NCBI GenBank assembly: GCA_935421135.1
Contig: OW285188.1
Span: 3,307,001-3,371,000 of the forward strand
Direction of reading: 5' to 3'
From: Bugulina stolonifera
Taxonomy: Eukaryota; Bryozoa; Gymnolaemata; Cheilostomatida; Bugulidae
DNA: 64,000 bases
A model generated the notes under the pieces. It saw only the letters and a list, made by a program, of their open reading frames with translations. It was not told where the DNA came from and searched no databases. Positions 50,945 to 62,785 of the stretch are shown here, piece after piece; the first letter of the stretch is position 1, and the number at the start of each line of letters is the position of its first letter. Position numbers and translations under genes: made by a program.

Positions 50945-51160
50945 CTATAATGGATGTAATTTGTGAATTAATCTCAGAGACTAACGACCATTCAGCTTTA
51001 CACCTAGTGAGGGCATTCAATATGAGCACATTCTCATTGGTTAAGTGGATGCATTTACCCAATGGCTGGACATAAATAACCTAACTGCTGTAATTCCATT
51101 GGCTAAGATAAAATAATTTATCCAATGGCCATATAGCTTTACATCTGGTATAAAACTGCA
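50945..51160 (+). promoter_or_regulatory. Promoter of CYCKRR copy 4 (CCAAT boxes and TATA box)
   Basis: Four CCAAT motifs in both orientations at 51036-51040, 51059-51063, 51098-51102 and 51122-51126 are followed by TATAAAA at 51149-51155. Spacing suits an RNA polymerase II core promoter with a start near 51180. It is the uninterrupted counterpart of 42880-43087. Confidence 0.6.
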
Positions 51161-51488
51161 GGATGCCAGAATATACAGCCATCAGATGTTCTAACAGCAA
51201 TGCTCTGAGTTGGTCTATTCTGTCTCTTCAGCTCTCTTCAGTTACTGGGTTCTTTCAAGAATACAAGAAAATTCAAAGGCAAGACATAATTCTATACAAG
51301 TATTATTACACTGGTAGCTCTTCTATTACTGTAGTTGAGTTATTTACCTGGGGATAATTTTTACCTAGTCTGCTCTGGCTACAGCACAGTAAGCTACTTA
51401 CAGTATTGGTGGTTTAGTGTTTTCTAGATTTTTCTTGTATTCTCTTTCATATACTGCATAGACACATTGTTTCTTGTAGCAAAAGAAA

Positions 51489-51898
51489 ATGAAGATATTG
51501 ATTAAAAACAACTATAATCAGAGAAGGCCATGCTATTGCAAGAGGAGAGCATCCAGACGAGTGAAGAAGGACATTATTAAACTGTGTGAGGAGAATGTGA
51601 AGGATATCAAGGATTATGAATCACAGCTACATCGACATCTCCTCCTTAGACGAACCAAGACAGTACTGAAGTCATTGAGAAATAGAAAACTATGCAAGGT
51701 GTATTTGAACACAGAACCAGAGGACAGTTACTGTCTCCATACTAATAACACTGCAGTACAGGAGGAGTCAGTGGTGGATGTATAGGCCATCAGAGAACAT
51801 TTTGAGTGCACCACTGTGTCAGTAGATAGAGAAGAGGGTGGCAGAACAAATCCATTGGACTTTATGTATGATGTGATATCTAAAATGCTGAGTTAAGA
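51489..51898 (+). pseudogene. CYCKRR family, copy 4, premature stop
   Basis: Opens as MKILIKNNYNQRRPCYCKRR and is open for 98 codons to a TAG at 51783-51785 after VVDV. Similarity to copies 3 and 5 continues in frame beyond the stop to ...DVISKMLS and its TAA at about 51896. One nonsense mutation therefore removes the last third. It could still make a truncated protein. Confidence 0.6.
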
Positions 51899-52445
51899 TG
51901 TAGCCATCTATTTGTGTATATTAATACTCTCTCACAACTAGGGATTATATTTATTTGTATATAACTACATTGGATATACATATATGTAGGGCGTATGCTA
52001 TTTCAGTCCATCCACACATTATTACATAAGTCTCCATGTACATTGTAATGTAATAACAATATTAGTGACTGATTCTAATGTTTCTGTCGATTACTTATAT
52101 TATATTTATTACTGCTATTCTAATTATTCTTACAACGAGTACTGTGTATAGTAGCAGACTCATAGCTTCATGTACAATTTAACCTCTACGGAATAACTAC
52201 ACTATAATACATGTACTCTGTACATTATCTGAATATATTATTTATATTTGTACAATGTGTACAATTTGACCTCTATGGAATACTCTGTACAATATAGAAA
52301 TATATTTTCTATTCTGTAAAGTTTGGAAAGATACAAATTTACATCTCTAGACCAATAGTCTATAACATTGTTACTGATATTCATAGTTACATGTACATGT
52401 AGATGTTTGGACCAATTTTTTATTGTAACAAAACACAGTAAAAGT

Positions 52446-52617
52446 ATTTAGTATTTATTTTTATTTACACTCAAAAGTACCGCAATCGGTCAGAAATGAA
52501 ATGTTCACAATAAAAATTAAAATATATCAACCTTTGTACATAAATTGTTATTATAAAATGTAGTAAAATAATTAAAAAAACTGTTTGATCTTTTCCCGGT
52601 TCGACAGTTTTTTTCAG
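52446..52617. mobile_element. Small insertion relative to the paralogous units
   Basis: About 172 bp, starting near TTTAGTATTTATTTTTATTT, interrupts the sequence that reads CACAGTAGAAGTG(T/G)(A/G)AACCAACAATTA in the other units. Bases AGTA(T) appear on both sides. The ends are not sharply defined and no family is recognised. Confidence 0.5.
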
Positions 52618-52794
52618 TATAAACCAACAATTACTGAATCTTTGGTAATCATAATGATACCACTAATATACTACAACCCTACAACATTTGTAATATGACA
52701 CCTCGACAAGTGCAGGTCAACAATTAGAGCAATAAATGTGTCAGTTAGGTATATTTAGTGAATTACAGCACTGTTCTGTACCTTATAATAATAT

Positions 52795-53469
52795 CGTAAT
52801 GGTACGCGCAGTCGTCTCCTACACCTGACACTAGTTATTGTGTGCACATACATGTATATATCTGCTTGTACTTTACTCTAGGTAACTTCTATATTATCGT
52901 ATATACTTGTATAATTATTACTAAGTCTTTTAATGCCTTTTATACCCATGTACAGAGGCCCGACCTCTCAGAATTACTTGTTATTCATTTTGTACATGAA
53001 TTGGACCATTATAAGCAACTTTTGTAGAACCCCACCTATTTTGGGTCGGCCGTCGCGCTTCCGGTGGCCATGTTGTTGCGCAACTTCCGGACGACCTTAC
53101 GTCGTCTTTTCCCGACACTACGTCGGGCGGAAGTCCTTATACTATATAAAGGGCATTATTTCACTGTTCATTGTCTCAGTCTTCACTTGGCTTTCAATAA
53201 AGACACATCTATACTTGATACAGAGACTTTCACTTCCTTTTGTCAGGTCATTCGCTTAGCGAACCGCCTACTAGGTCGGATCACTCTCTTTCAAAGTATA
53301 GTCTGAAGGTCAAACTTGAGACCAGATGGGTCGTCTCTGGTAGTTATTGGGCTACTGAGACCGCTCGATCTTTCATGTAATGCGAAGTCCTAGCACCACT
53401 CATAGGCACTTCAATTCTGGGTCAGTAGTCGTCCAAGGACGACCGCACCAAATCACAGAAACCATTACA
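52795..53469 (+). mobile_element. Solo LTR, family A
   Basis: About 675 bp, with ATAT at 52791-52794 and 53470-53473 as target duplication. It begins CGTAATGG (first base changed from T) and ends CCATTACA. TATATAAA near 53141-53148 and AATAAA near 53197 are kept. It is more diverged from the complete element than the solo LTR at 16780, for example GTCGCGCTTCCGG for GTCGGGCTTCCGG. Confidence 0.92.
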
Positions 53470-53989
53470 ATATATTATTTATTTGCATCTTCAAGATAAA
53501 ATTCAGTAGAACATTGTTACCGATATTCATAGTTAGTTTTTGGTGGACCAATTGCTAGTCATACCGATACACAGTAGAAGTGTACAGCAACAAATAAATA
53601 TTTAGTAATTATAACATACCACTAGTAATACAGCTTCCCTACAACCCTTCTGAATAGCCTACAACACTTAGAGAAATGCAGGTAAACAATTAGAGAAATA
53701 AATGTGTCAGTTAGCTATACTTGGTGAATTACAGGCTTTACTTCAATCTCAGTGGATGTCTCTGTGTACAAGAGATAACTATCTTATGACCCACTGACTG
53801 TTCTACACTTTTCTGAACCATTACCTACATGTATGTATAGACTTAATAATAGAACCTAGATAGAGAAAGAGACAGAAACTGAGTTTAATTAGAATTTGTA
53901 TAAAATCTAAATAAGGCAGTTGATGGACGTAGCAATAGGAATGGTTTGGCACATACACTAGATAGGAACTATTAATAGTTAATTTGTCT

Positions 53990-54060
53990 GCTAGTATATC
54001 CTAGAGGTTAAAGTGTTTGCCTCCGGGTAAGTCTGGGGTAGAAATACTAACAGTGGTCTG
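53990..54060 (+). mobile_element. tRNA-like SINE remnant, unit A
   Basis: CTAGTATATCCTAGAGGTTAAAGTG..TTGCCTCCGGGTAAG resembles a tRNA D-arm and anticodon region. The same remnant lies at 63005-63060 in unit B (TAGCCTAGTTGTTAAGGTG), so it predates the duplication. The B box is decayed. Confidence 0.45.
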
Positions 54061-54339
54061 GGCAATTTGTCAAATATTTGTATCGTTACATGTACACATT
54101 ACATGTCTCTGATATACAGCTGTAGCCTGTAATATTCAGTGTAGATGAACAATTGCAACATGTTTAAGTTTAACCCATGGTAAAGTCTAAGGTTTATATG
54201 TAGAACTTTTACAAATTAAACGTTCAGCTACAGAACTTTACAATTTGATGATATTCAGTTTCAGATTTCATTAAATAATGCATTACCTGACATTATTGTA
54301 GGGGTACAGACATAAAGTATTATACAGTATGGTGTAACA

Positions 54340-54660
54340 ATTCAATTCCCATAAGTTCAGTATAGCAGTAAGGTAAATACACTAGAGAGTTCAAAGATAA
54401 GACTATAACATTAAGCCTAGAAGTTGAAAGTGTGTTAATCTTGTTTATTTCATTGTACTATCAGTTAATACATCTTCAGATGTTACCTCCTACAAACAGA
54501 TATTGAAATAATTGAAACAAATAACTGACTATAATTGATGTTCTTTAATAGCTACATAATTAAACGTAGTACATTGGAGGTCTCTCTGATGGATCTCTTT
54601 CTGGGTCTGTTGATATCTGTTTGAAGTTCCTGGTATGAGAGTAGCTGTTTACCATGGTGG
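54340..54660 (+). promoter_or_regulatory. Promoter-like block P, copy 2
   Basis: Matches the block before the TALE gene and that at 63320. It ends in ACCATGGTGGATGCAGTCCTCTCC; the counterpart in unit B reads ACCACCATGGATGCAG, a strong translation-start context. No homeobox exon follows. Confidence 0.5.
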
Positions 54661-55014
54661 ATGCAGTCCTCTCCAACATGCAACCAGTTGAATGAACATA
54701 AGGAATATATTTATTTGTTTATTTTGAATGTGAAGATTCTTGCTTTACATGGAAAATATTGAGTCGATTTACTTCATTACATACTCCCTAATGAATCTCT
54801 GCATCCCAATCTTTACAGGTAATTGAACTGCACAGTATCTAACGATTTAATTGTTTCAACTGCTTCAATTGTAGAACTGACACTATCTGCAGAGTTTTCT
54901 GATTAGAACATCCCTGGAACACAGAACAGGGGAACTAGTAGTAGAATGGTATAACACACTGATGATTTCAAAGTCTCAACTCTCCTCTCCCTCCAAATGG
55001 AGGTCACAAGACTA

Positions 55015-55048
55015 GACAGACAGACAGACAGAAAGAAAGACAGACAGA
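55015..55048. repeat. CAGA microsatellite
   Basis: (CAGA)n with AAAG interruptions. Confidence 0.9.
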
Positions 55049-55170
55049 GTGGCAGGTCTAATTTTATATCTGTGGTTTATGTGTGTCCAGGTGTTATCCA
55101 GCTACATGCAAGTTATCCTAGATTATCTGGCTCTGTCCTCCCTACCATGCACTCTAATATAATATAATCA

Positions 55171-55300
55171 TAACGCAACGCACCGCAACGCACCGCAACG
55201 CACCGCAACGCACCGCAACACACCGCAAAGCAACACAACGCAACGCAATGCGACACAATGCGATGCAATGCAACGCAGTGCAACGCGATGCAACACAACG
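55171..55300. repeat. CGCAACGCAC 10-bp repeat
   Basis: Ordered CGCAACGCAC units at the left decay to GCAATGCGACACAAT-type 5-bp variants to the right. The Cys/His/Arg-rich minus-strand frames here are artefacts. A related looser GCACAGCACGG/ATAGCATAACATAA repeat lies at about 55495-55570. Confidence 0.9.
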
Positions 55301-55909
55301 TCCATATGTTGGGGTTGGGGTCAGAGCGGACAACTCACAAAATAGAAAGAGGACAGCTCCCATTTTTGAAGATTCGCAAAGTACAATATATTCACTACAT
55401 TGTAACGTATAAAAAGTTTCTTGTCATGTTTTATTGAGTGTAAATGTCTCTATAAGCAGACTAAGCTAACCTTGACCTTCACAACAGAACGCAGCGTAAG
55501 CAGCTCAGCACAGCACGGTATAGCACGGCATAGCATAACATAACTTAATATAATGTAACATAATATAATAATGAACATGAATAGAATTATTTATGCATTT
55601 TACATTGTAACAGAGCACTATCAGCGATGCATAACTGGTGGGCAGTTGTAACTTAGAAAGTTGGTATGAAATAACTATCAGTAAAAAGAACTTGTTTATT
55701 CAACAGTTCAAGCCAGTTTTTAAACCAAACAACATACTACACTTATACAAGTCATGTACTTGGAAAAGAAAACAACAGGTTATTTACACATTACTTTACG
55801 GGTCCTGGCAATTAATTTCACCTACACCAATGAATTCATGTGGTACCATATAATGAGTGTAAAAATATAACACATGCACAAATTATATCATTCTGTATGG
55901 TTATCCAAT

Positions 55910-56240
55910 TTCCAGAGATCCAGTCTAGCAGTAAGGTACATGTACATGTAAATACACTAGAGAGTTCAAAGGTTAGATTATAATATAAAGCCTAGAAGTT
56001 GAAAGTGTGTTAATCTTGTTTATTTCATTGTACTACCAGTTAATACATCTTCAGATGTTACCTCCTACAAACAGATATTGAAATGATTGAAACAGATAAC
56101 TGACTATAATTGATGTTCTTTGATAGCTACATAATTAAACGTAGTACATTGGAGGTCCCTTTGATATATCCATTTCTGGGTCTGTTGATATCTGTTTGAA
56201 GTTCCTGGTATAAATGTAGCAGTTTACTGCTATGGATCTC
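55910..56240 (+). promoter_or_regulatory. Promoter-like block P, copy 3, upstream of the TALE gene
   Basis: Same block as at 50270, 54340, 60130 and 63320. It lies directly upstream of the first TALE exon. A 27-codon upstream frame starts at about 56233 (MDLIPLQDTELIEVQ) and stops before the main ATG at 56339; it could act as a uORF or be a remnant of another start. Confidence 0.5.
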
Positions 56241-56338
56241 ATTCCTCTCCAAGATACAGAACTGATAGAAGTTCAACTAACACAATTATATTTGGAATAT
56301 ATTATTACATACTGATTATACCCACTGACTATATTACT

Positions 56339-58425
56339 ATGGATAACAACTATTACACTGTCAATAATATCAACATGGTAAGTGAAATCTAATATTAAAA
56401 GTTCATAAAATTTCTAACGGATCTAAACTCATATATTCACTACCCATGTAGTTATACACTTTATGTAGGAAATTTGGTGTTTACTGTTTAATATACATGT
56501 ATATATTTATATTAACATTTAGGTGTAGCTGTCTATTCTAAACATTGTAGTGTTCTTAACATTCTAGCTCATAGTAGATGACAGAACATAAAAATAATAT
56601 GTTGCCTTATAATTTAAAGAACATACATGTAATGTTAAAGTCTAAGTAGATATTCTGTATAAATCACTCAATGCTTTCCGGAGATAAATCAATAATGGTA
56701 TATTGTCAACTGTTTTAGGGACCAGAACTGCCTGATCAACACCAAAACTACAGTCAACCACCACAATTGCAGTTTAACCAGCAGCACCAACAGTGTCAAC
56801 AATATCAACAGTTTCAACAATATCAACAGTTTCAACAGAACCTGCAACCACCTGCATGCAGTAACAACACTCAACACCGTACTCAGTACCGTAGCGTACC
56901 ACCTGAACACATGGTAAGTTGTTAGTTGTACCATTTCATTATTACAGTGTACTGTGTATTTCAGTATTATATGCATATTATGCAAAACATCAAACATTTA
57001 ATAAAATACACCCAGTTACTGTACTGGTGTTTGCACAGTTGTATACATGTATTAGGTGTGTGTGTCATAGTAATTATAGTATTTAACATAGTGATATGGA
57101 TGTTGTCTAGTAAAGTACAACCTACACGATATATGGAACTATTCCGACGATTATAATAAATACATGCAGTCTGTATTTGGTTTGTTTTCACATGAAGTTT
57201 AACTGTTAATGTGCCTAAAAACCTAAAAGAGAAAGAACAAACTGTGATTGCACACGTTCATCAACAAGGGTATCAACAGTGCATGTATCGGATGGAAACA
57301 ACATGCAAGTACAGTACATATTCATTCACACTGCACTTATGCTATTTTAATTCTTTAGAATCTTCAGAACCTTCTATCCACTAAGACGTGTTGCAGACAT
57401 TGTTGGAGTTGAAGGATTATTTACTCAGCTATATTGTTTGGTTTTACTGTAATACATGTACCTCTCTGCATGGATGGAAACCATTTAATTCAAAAGTCAA
57501 GTACTGAGTAACATCTCACCTGATTCCCGTTAATGTATATCTTGCTTTGTTTAAATTAACCATGGAATATACATGTATGTATAGTCTGTAAAAGTGAAAC
57601 TCACTTATATTTGATAGGGGAGTGTTAATGCTTTTGTCTAAAACTATGTTTTTTATAATGTATTTATTACACTAACCTGTTTAGTAATTAAACTAAAGTC
57701 AATTCAATAATATTATATATACCACTGTTATCAATAATATGATGTTTACAACTGTTTTAGGTACCAGAACCAGCTGTTTATCTCACAAATTACAGTCAAC
57801 AACCACAAATACAAATCCATCAACAACATGAAACACATCCTACACACACTAATGACACTTCACACCCCAATCAACATCATACAGCACCACCTGAACACAA
57901 GGTAACCAGTAGTTAAGATTGTTTACACCCAGTCAGTATAAAATATTATGATTAGAAACAGTTAATTTAGTGTCTGTAAAAGTATCTTCTCTGGGAAATA
58001 AGAGTTTAATATGGACTCAGTCAATCTAAAGTCACAAACTGTGGAGATCCGAAGCCCTTCCAGCGCATTATTGGTCAACTATTTCTAGCAGTATTATGTA
58101 AATCTAAACCAATAGATATATGAATACGCATAACCATATTTTATCCTCTATCCAGACAAAACAGAAACGTCCACCAATACATTTAAATTCCAAAGCGAAA
58201 GCCCTTATGGAGACCTGGTACAATGACAACATCCGACATCCATACCCCGACAAAAAAACTAGGAACAGACTCTCTAACGAGGGGGGTATCAGGGAAGATC
58301 AGGTGGAAAAGTGGTTTGCCAATAAAAGGTCAAGGAGAAAAGAAACACGATCAGCTGAGCAATTAGTCAGAGAACGAAGGGAGCTCAAAAAACTTCAAGA
58401 ACAACAAACCACACAAACACAATAA
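56339..58425 (+). CDS. TALE-class homeobox transcription factor, four exons
   Basis: Exons: 56339-56377 (MDNNYYTVNNINM, donor ATG/gtaagt), 56719-56913, 57761-57901 and 58156-58425. All are joined in phase 0 with AG/GT borders and give 214 residues. Exons 2 and 3 are Gln/His/Pro-rich and share a layout (PExP..., NYSQxPQxQ..., a tail PPEHM or PPEHK) and nearly the same acceptor (CAACTGTTTTAG / ACAACTGTTTTAG), so they look like an exon duplication. Exon 4 is almost all homeodomain: KRPPIHLNSKAKALMETWYNDN, then HPYPDKKTRNRLSNEGGI with the three-residue loop typical of TALE, then QVEKWFANKRSRRKE as recognition helix. WFANKR has Asn51-type conservation for DNA binding. No MEIS, PBC or KNOX domain is seen, and the protein is short for the class. 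The subfamily is undecided. Confidence 0.85.
58156..58425 (+). other. Homeodomain exon of the TALE gene
   Basis: The exon starts after TATCCAG and runs to the TAA at 58423-58425. The homeodomain covers about its first 66 codons; the rest is a Lys/Glu/Gln-rich helix (SAEQLVRERRELKKLQEQQ). The open frame upstream of 58156 is intron. Confidence 0.85.
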
Positions 58426-58429
58426 CTTA

Positions 58430-59095
58430 TTCAAGGGAGATGGGATGGAAAGTTCTCATATGAAAATACTGATTCTATAGATTATTCTTGATACGTGTAG
58501 ACATAACAAGATGATGTATATTTCAATGCATATTTACTACACTGTGTGAACTCATACTGCCAATATTATTTTATTGACATTCTACTTTCTACTACTTTTA
58601 TACTATTATAAATACATACATATTTACATGTAATGCTATACCTAATACAGCATGTAAAATATACAGTAAACCAGTAATCTATGAAAATATATATTATCAC
58701 CATCTAAAGAAAATTATTGTAGATTATTTAATGTTGGATCATTCACATTTACTTACATACTGTGATAACAATCCACAATATCTACACTCACATTTCCTGG
58801 TCTAAGAGATCCAGCGTCTCCAATCAGCATGTTCCTGTGTGAAACCACTGTACAGTGGTAGTTATAGCATAGTACAGGGGTGGCCAAATGTTTCTCACCG
58901 TGGGCCTATATTGAACGTTTCAAAATTTTGGTGCGCCACCAAATTTACGCTGATATGAAGTGAAGTTGCATTACGAGTATCAGAATATACATGTACATGT
59001 TGTAGCATAATAGTATTGTTGTTAGGGGGTTTGGTCATTTTCTATATAATGATGTATTTTAAGCAAGGAGTTTATTTTATTTTTGAACCGTCAGA
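58430..59095. other. 3' flank of the TALE gene
   Basis: No gene. CAGGGGTGGCCAAATG at 58875-58890 looks like the end of a hAT-type element, but the other end was not found. Confidence 0.45.
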
Positions 59096-59260
59096 GACTT
59101 GTTTCAAAACCATGAAATTACCAGTTCCTGATTGGGGTTTGAACCCGGGACCTCTATGGCACCTAATTGCCTAGCACAGTGAACAGAACGTGCTACCACT
59201 ACACCAGCTCAGCAACCTTAAAAAAGGAAGCTTCACCAGTGAGCAGTAGACATGCTCTGA
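59096..59260 (-). mobile_element. tRNA-derived SINE, family S1
   Basis: The minus strand has an A-box-like TGGTGTAGTGG (59196-59206) and a B-box-like GGTTCAAACC (59136-59145) at tRNA spacing. The body is shared with 33690-33870 and 60560-60650. This is the best-preserved copy of the three. Confidence 0.7.
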
Positions 59261-60129
59261 GCAAACTGCAAACAAGGCACCCCTCTTGTTATGGTCACCT
59301 TGCACTTTATAGGATGTTAGGGGGTTTGGCCATTTTTGTGCACTTCAAAAGAATTATTTGGGTTTTGTTAGTCTTGGTGCTACAAATGTTGCTGCTGTAG
59401 CTACAAGTATTATCATTATGGTAAATGATTAAAAACACTAGTGTACTCAAATATGTCTCAGATGAACATTATTTCAGAGTTAAACCAAACAGGGAGCTAT
59501 CATAGATAACTCTGTATATTTAGCAATGCATTATTTGATGCCGTTGTTACTTATCATATTACATGCGACGACTCACAATGGCCAAGCTAAGCAAACCTAT
59601 AATTGAATAACAAGACCACAACATTTTACTCATATCTTTATGGATTCTACTACCTTATATAACAATGAACCTGATGGCTCACACTAACATTCTCCTAACA
59701 TGGGTTTGATGGTTTTAAAGTAAAGAACCTCACTTAGAATAATGGATTCTTTAACATTATGCATCCTTGTTCTAGTTGTCATTCATGTCAATATAATCAG
59801 CAGGGAATGGCATATCAAATGTTTAAATAACTTCTGTATGGTATCTTCATTCAACTTCTACCTTCATAGTGAGCTCTGCAGATACAGAAAGAGATATAGA
59901 TAATCAAATTAACATCTGGTCTGTGCTGATCAACTGGTTAGCAATTGGTATAATTTATCTAAGCAAAAGTAATGGAGACGGTGTAGGGTACTTCTTAAAA
60001 AACTAGTATGCAAAAGTTAAGTGTAAAATTTTGTTTTTACTGTAAAACATATTGCAACGATTTATGCAACGAAATGTAAAATGGACTCTTTTCATGCTTC
60101 AAGGTTTTACACTGTACATCAACAACTAG
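59261..60129. other. No supported gene
   Basis: No recognisable coding feature. TTAGGGGGTTTGGYCATTTT occurs twice (about 59018 and 59310). Confidence 0.4.
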
Positions 60130-60480
60130 TCGATCAGTAAGGTAGATACACTAGAGAGTTCAAAAGTAGGATTATAATATAAAGCCTAGAAGTTGAAAGT
60201 GTGTTAATCTTGTTTATGTTATTGTACTATCAGTTAATACATCTTCAGATGTTACCTCCTACAAACAGATATTGGGATGAGTGAAACAGATAACTGACTA
60301 TAATTGATGCTCTTTGATAGCTATGTACATAATTAAACGTAGTAGGCCTACATTGGAGGTCTCTTTGGCAGATCTCTTCCTGCATTCCTAGACATCTGTT
60401 TGGAATTTATGGCACAAGAGCAGATTTTTACCACCATGGATCTCAATCCTCTCCAGGAGGCAGAACTAATATAATTTCAA
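60130..60480 (+). promoter_or_regulatory. Promoter-like block P, copy 4
   Basis: Matches the block at 55910, including ACCACCATGGATCTCAATCCTC with a short frame that stops after about 11 codons. It is followed by a SINE fragment, not by homeobox exons. Confidence 0.5.
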
Positions 60481-60559
60481 TTATCATATCTTTAGGGAAT
60501 GTATTAATACATAGGGTACTGGGTAGTTTTTAGGCAAGGAAATGTATTTTTTATGCAGT

Positions 60560-60650
60560 CAGAGTCTTGTTTCAAACCCATGAACATACAAGTTCCTAAC
60601 TTGGGTTTGAACCGGACCTCTAGGATATAACCTGCTACACCTTAAATAAT
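60560..60650 (-). mobile_element. SINE S1 fragment
   Basis: GTCAGAGTCTTGTTTCAAACCCATGAA and CTTGGGTTTGAACC match the S1 family. The head is truncated. Confidence 0.6.
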
Positions 60651-61339
60651 ATTAAAACACAGTTAACAAGCGCAGCAATAAATAGATCTCTAGTAAAGGC
60701 AGGTACAATACCACTATAACAGATTGTGCAACCCTTCCAAATATGGCCCTCATGGAAGCAGAGCTGCACAGTTAGAACAATAAATTTGTCAGTTTGCCAT
60801 ACTTAGTGAATTGCGGATGGGGTAACTGAAAGTTATTTATTCAAAGCAAGTGTATGAATTCAATTATCTTTTTTGTATTAGATAATAACACTCCAGCATT
60901 TCTACACATAACATTATGGATTCTATATACATGTATTCTGTATGGTTGTTTAATTTACAGAGGTTCAGCCTAACAGTAGGCATGAGAGCATAGCTCAGAA
61001 ATAAAGCAAAATAGGTTTTATTTCTAAACTTTGATTTTGTTTGTTTTGCTGTCATTTTGGATTTTTGTAACCACATGACTGTGTAACCACAATGAAACAG
61101 TAACACTTATATATAGTTACAGCCTGTACACCTAACAAACACCACTTGGATTGAATAAATAAATTAATAGGGAAGTACAATAAATAAACCTAAAATGTAG
61201 ATGCATTAGAATTAGGTATGGAGAGAGCACTCTATATGTACATTATACAAAGTGTATAACGTGTTGACTAGTATTACTAAAATCTACTCTGTGGTCATAA
61301 GTTGCAGTCTTATACAGTTGTCCTACAAGATGTGATATA
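60651..61339. other. No supported gene
   Basis: No recognisable gene. It includes landmarks of the duplicated units, such as CAATAAATTTGTCAGTTTGCCATACTTAG-like sequence near 60778. Confidence 0.4.
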
Positions 61340-61362
61340 CAATTGTACATGGTAAAATCTGG

Positions 61363-61713
61363 AGAACCTCTAGACAAGTGAAGAAGGACATTATTTAACT
61401 GTGTGAGTAGAATATGAAAGATATCAAAGATTATGAATCACAGCTACACAGATTTCTCCTACTTAGAAGAATCAATGCAGGACTGAAGTCACTGAAGAAT
61501 AGAAAGTTATGCAAGGTCTACTTGAACACAGCACCAGAGGACAGTTACTGCCTCCATAATACTAACACTGCAGTACAGGAGGAGCCAGTGGTGGATGTAG
61601 AGGCTATCAGAGAACATTTTGAGTGCACCACTGTGTCAGTAGATAGAGAAGAGGGTGACAGAACAAACCCATTGGACTTTATGGATGATGTGATCTCTAA
61701 AATGCTGAGTTAA
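61363..61713 (+). pseudogene. CYCKRR family, copy 5, 5'-truncated with nonsense codons
   Basis: The N-terminal part with the CYCKRR motif is replaced by unrelated sequence. Similarity starts near 61363 (TSRQVKKDII) and meets a TAA at 61396-61398 and a TAG at 61408-61410. From the ATG at 61414 the frame is open to the family end ...DVISKMLS. The basic N-terminus is lost, so this is a pseudogene or an N-terminally short form. Confidence 0.65.
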
Positions 61714-62539
61714 GATGTAGCCATCTATTTGTATATATTAATATTCTCTCTTAACTACAGATTTTGTATTTGTATGTAACTACATTGAATATATGAAGAG
61801 TGTATGCTATTTCAGTTCATCTGCACATTATTACCTAATTCTCAGTTTACATTGTATAGTAATGTAATAACAATATTAGAGACTGATTCTAATGTTTCTG
61901 TCGATTACTTATATTATATTTATTACTGCTATTCTAATTATTCTTACAACGAGTACTGTGTATAGTAGCAGACTAATGTACAAATTGACCTTTATGGATT
62001 ACTCTGTACGTTATAATAATATATTTTCTATTCTGTAAACTTTGGAAAAATACAAATTTACATCTCTAAACCAATAGTCTATAACATTGTTACTGATATT
62101 CATAGTTACATGTACATGTAGTTTTTTTGGACCAATTTTTGATTATAACAAAGCACAGTAGAAGTGGAAACCAACAATTAATGAATCTTTGGTAATCATG
62201 ACGATACCATTAATATACCACTAGTATACAGTTTCCCTACAACCCTTGCATCTCCAAGCTAAAATTCAGTAAAACATTGTTACCAATATTGATAGTTAGT
62301 TTTTGGTGAACCAATTGTTAGTTATACTGATACACAGTAGAGGCGTACAGTAACAAACAAATCTTAAGTAATTATAATTATACCACTAGTATACAGCTTC
62401 CCTACAACCCTTCTGAATAGCCTATGACACTGAAAGAAGTACAGGTAAACAATTAGAGCAATAAATGTGTCAGTTAGCTATGCTTGGTAAATTACAGGAT
62501 TTACTTTAATCTCAGTGGATGTCTCAGTGTGCAAGAGAT

Positions 62540-62785
62540 CAAGGCTGTAACAACCAGGGGGGGCAAGATGGGCATTCGCCACCCCAGAAATCTGTCCAAA
62601 AGCAAAAGTTTGTTGGAGTAAATTCTCCAAAGGTGACCTTTGTACCCATTGATCACACAGTTATAGGCAGTTTATAGTCTAAAAGACAGTATAAGCGGCC
62701 TGTGATCCTGCATATTTGACTGGAATCTGGGCAGCCCGGCCTGGGCTTTTTGCCCCCTCAGCCAAAAATAGTTGTTACAGCCCTT
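62540..62785. mobile_element. hAT-type MITE with 8-bp target duplication
   Basis: 246 bp. Ends CAAGGCTGTAACAAC and GTTGTTACAGCCCTT form a near-perfect inverted repeat of about 15 bp. It is flanked by CAAGAGAT at 62532-62539 and 62786-62793. The empty site is present in unit A near 53770 (TACAAGAGATAACTATC). Too short to encode anything. The 8-bp duplication and CA-type ends fit hAT. Confidence 0.92.

Larger units (their letters stand above)
51300..55015 (+). repeat. Duplicated unit A
   Basis: Aligns in order with 61340-64000: CYCKRR copy, 3' flank, tRNA-like remnant, promoter-like block P, and the end ...CTCCCTCCAAATGG (54987-55000 against the last bases of the window). Unit A alone carries the solo LTR at 52795 and an insertion at 52446-52617. 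Unit B alone carries the MITE at 62540. Confidence 0.85.

Noticed and set aside
55113..55363. Cysteine-rich peptides on the minus strand
   Set aside because: They come from the CGCAACGCAC repeat.
58875..58890. Complete hAT element starting at CAGGGGTGGCCAAATG
   Set aside because: No matching inverted end or target duplication was found nearby; mentioned only as an end-like motif.
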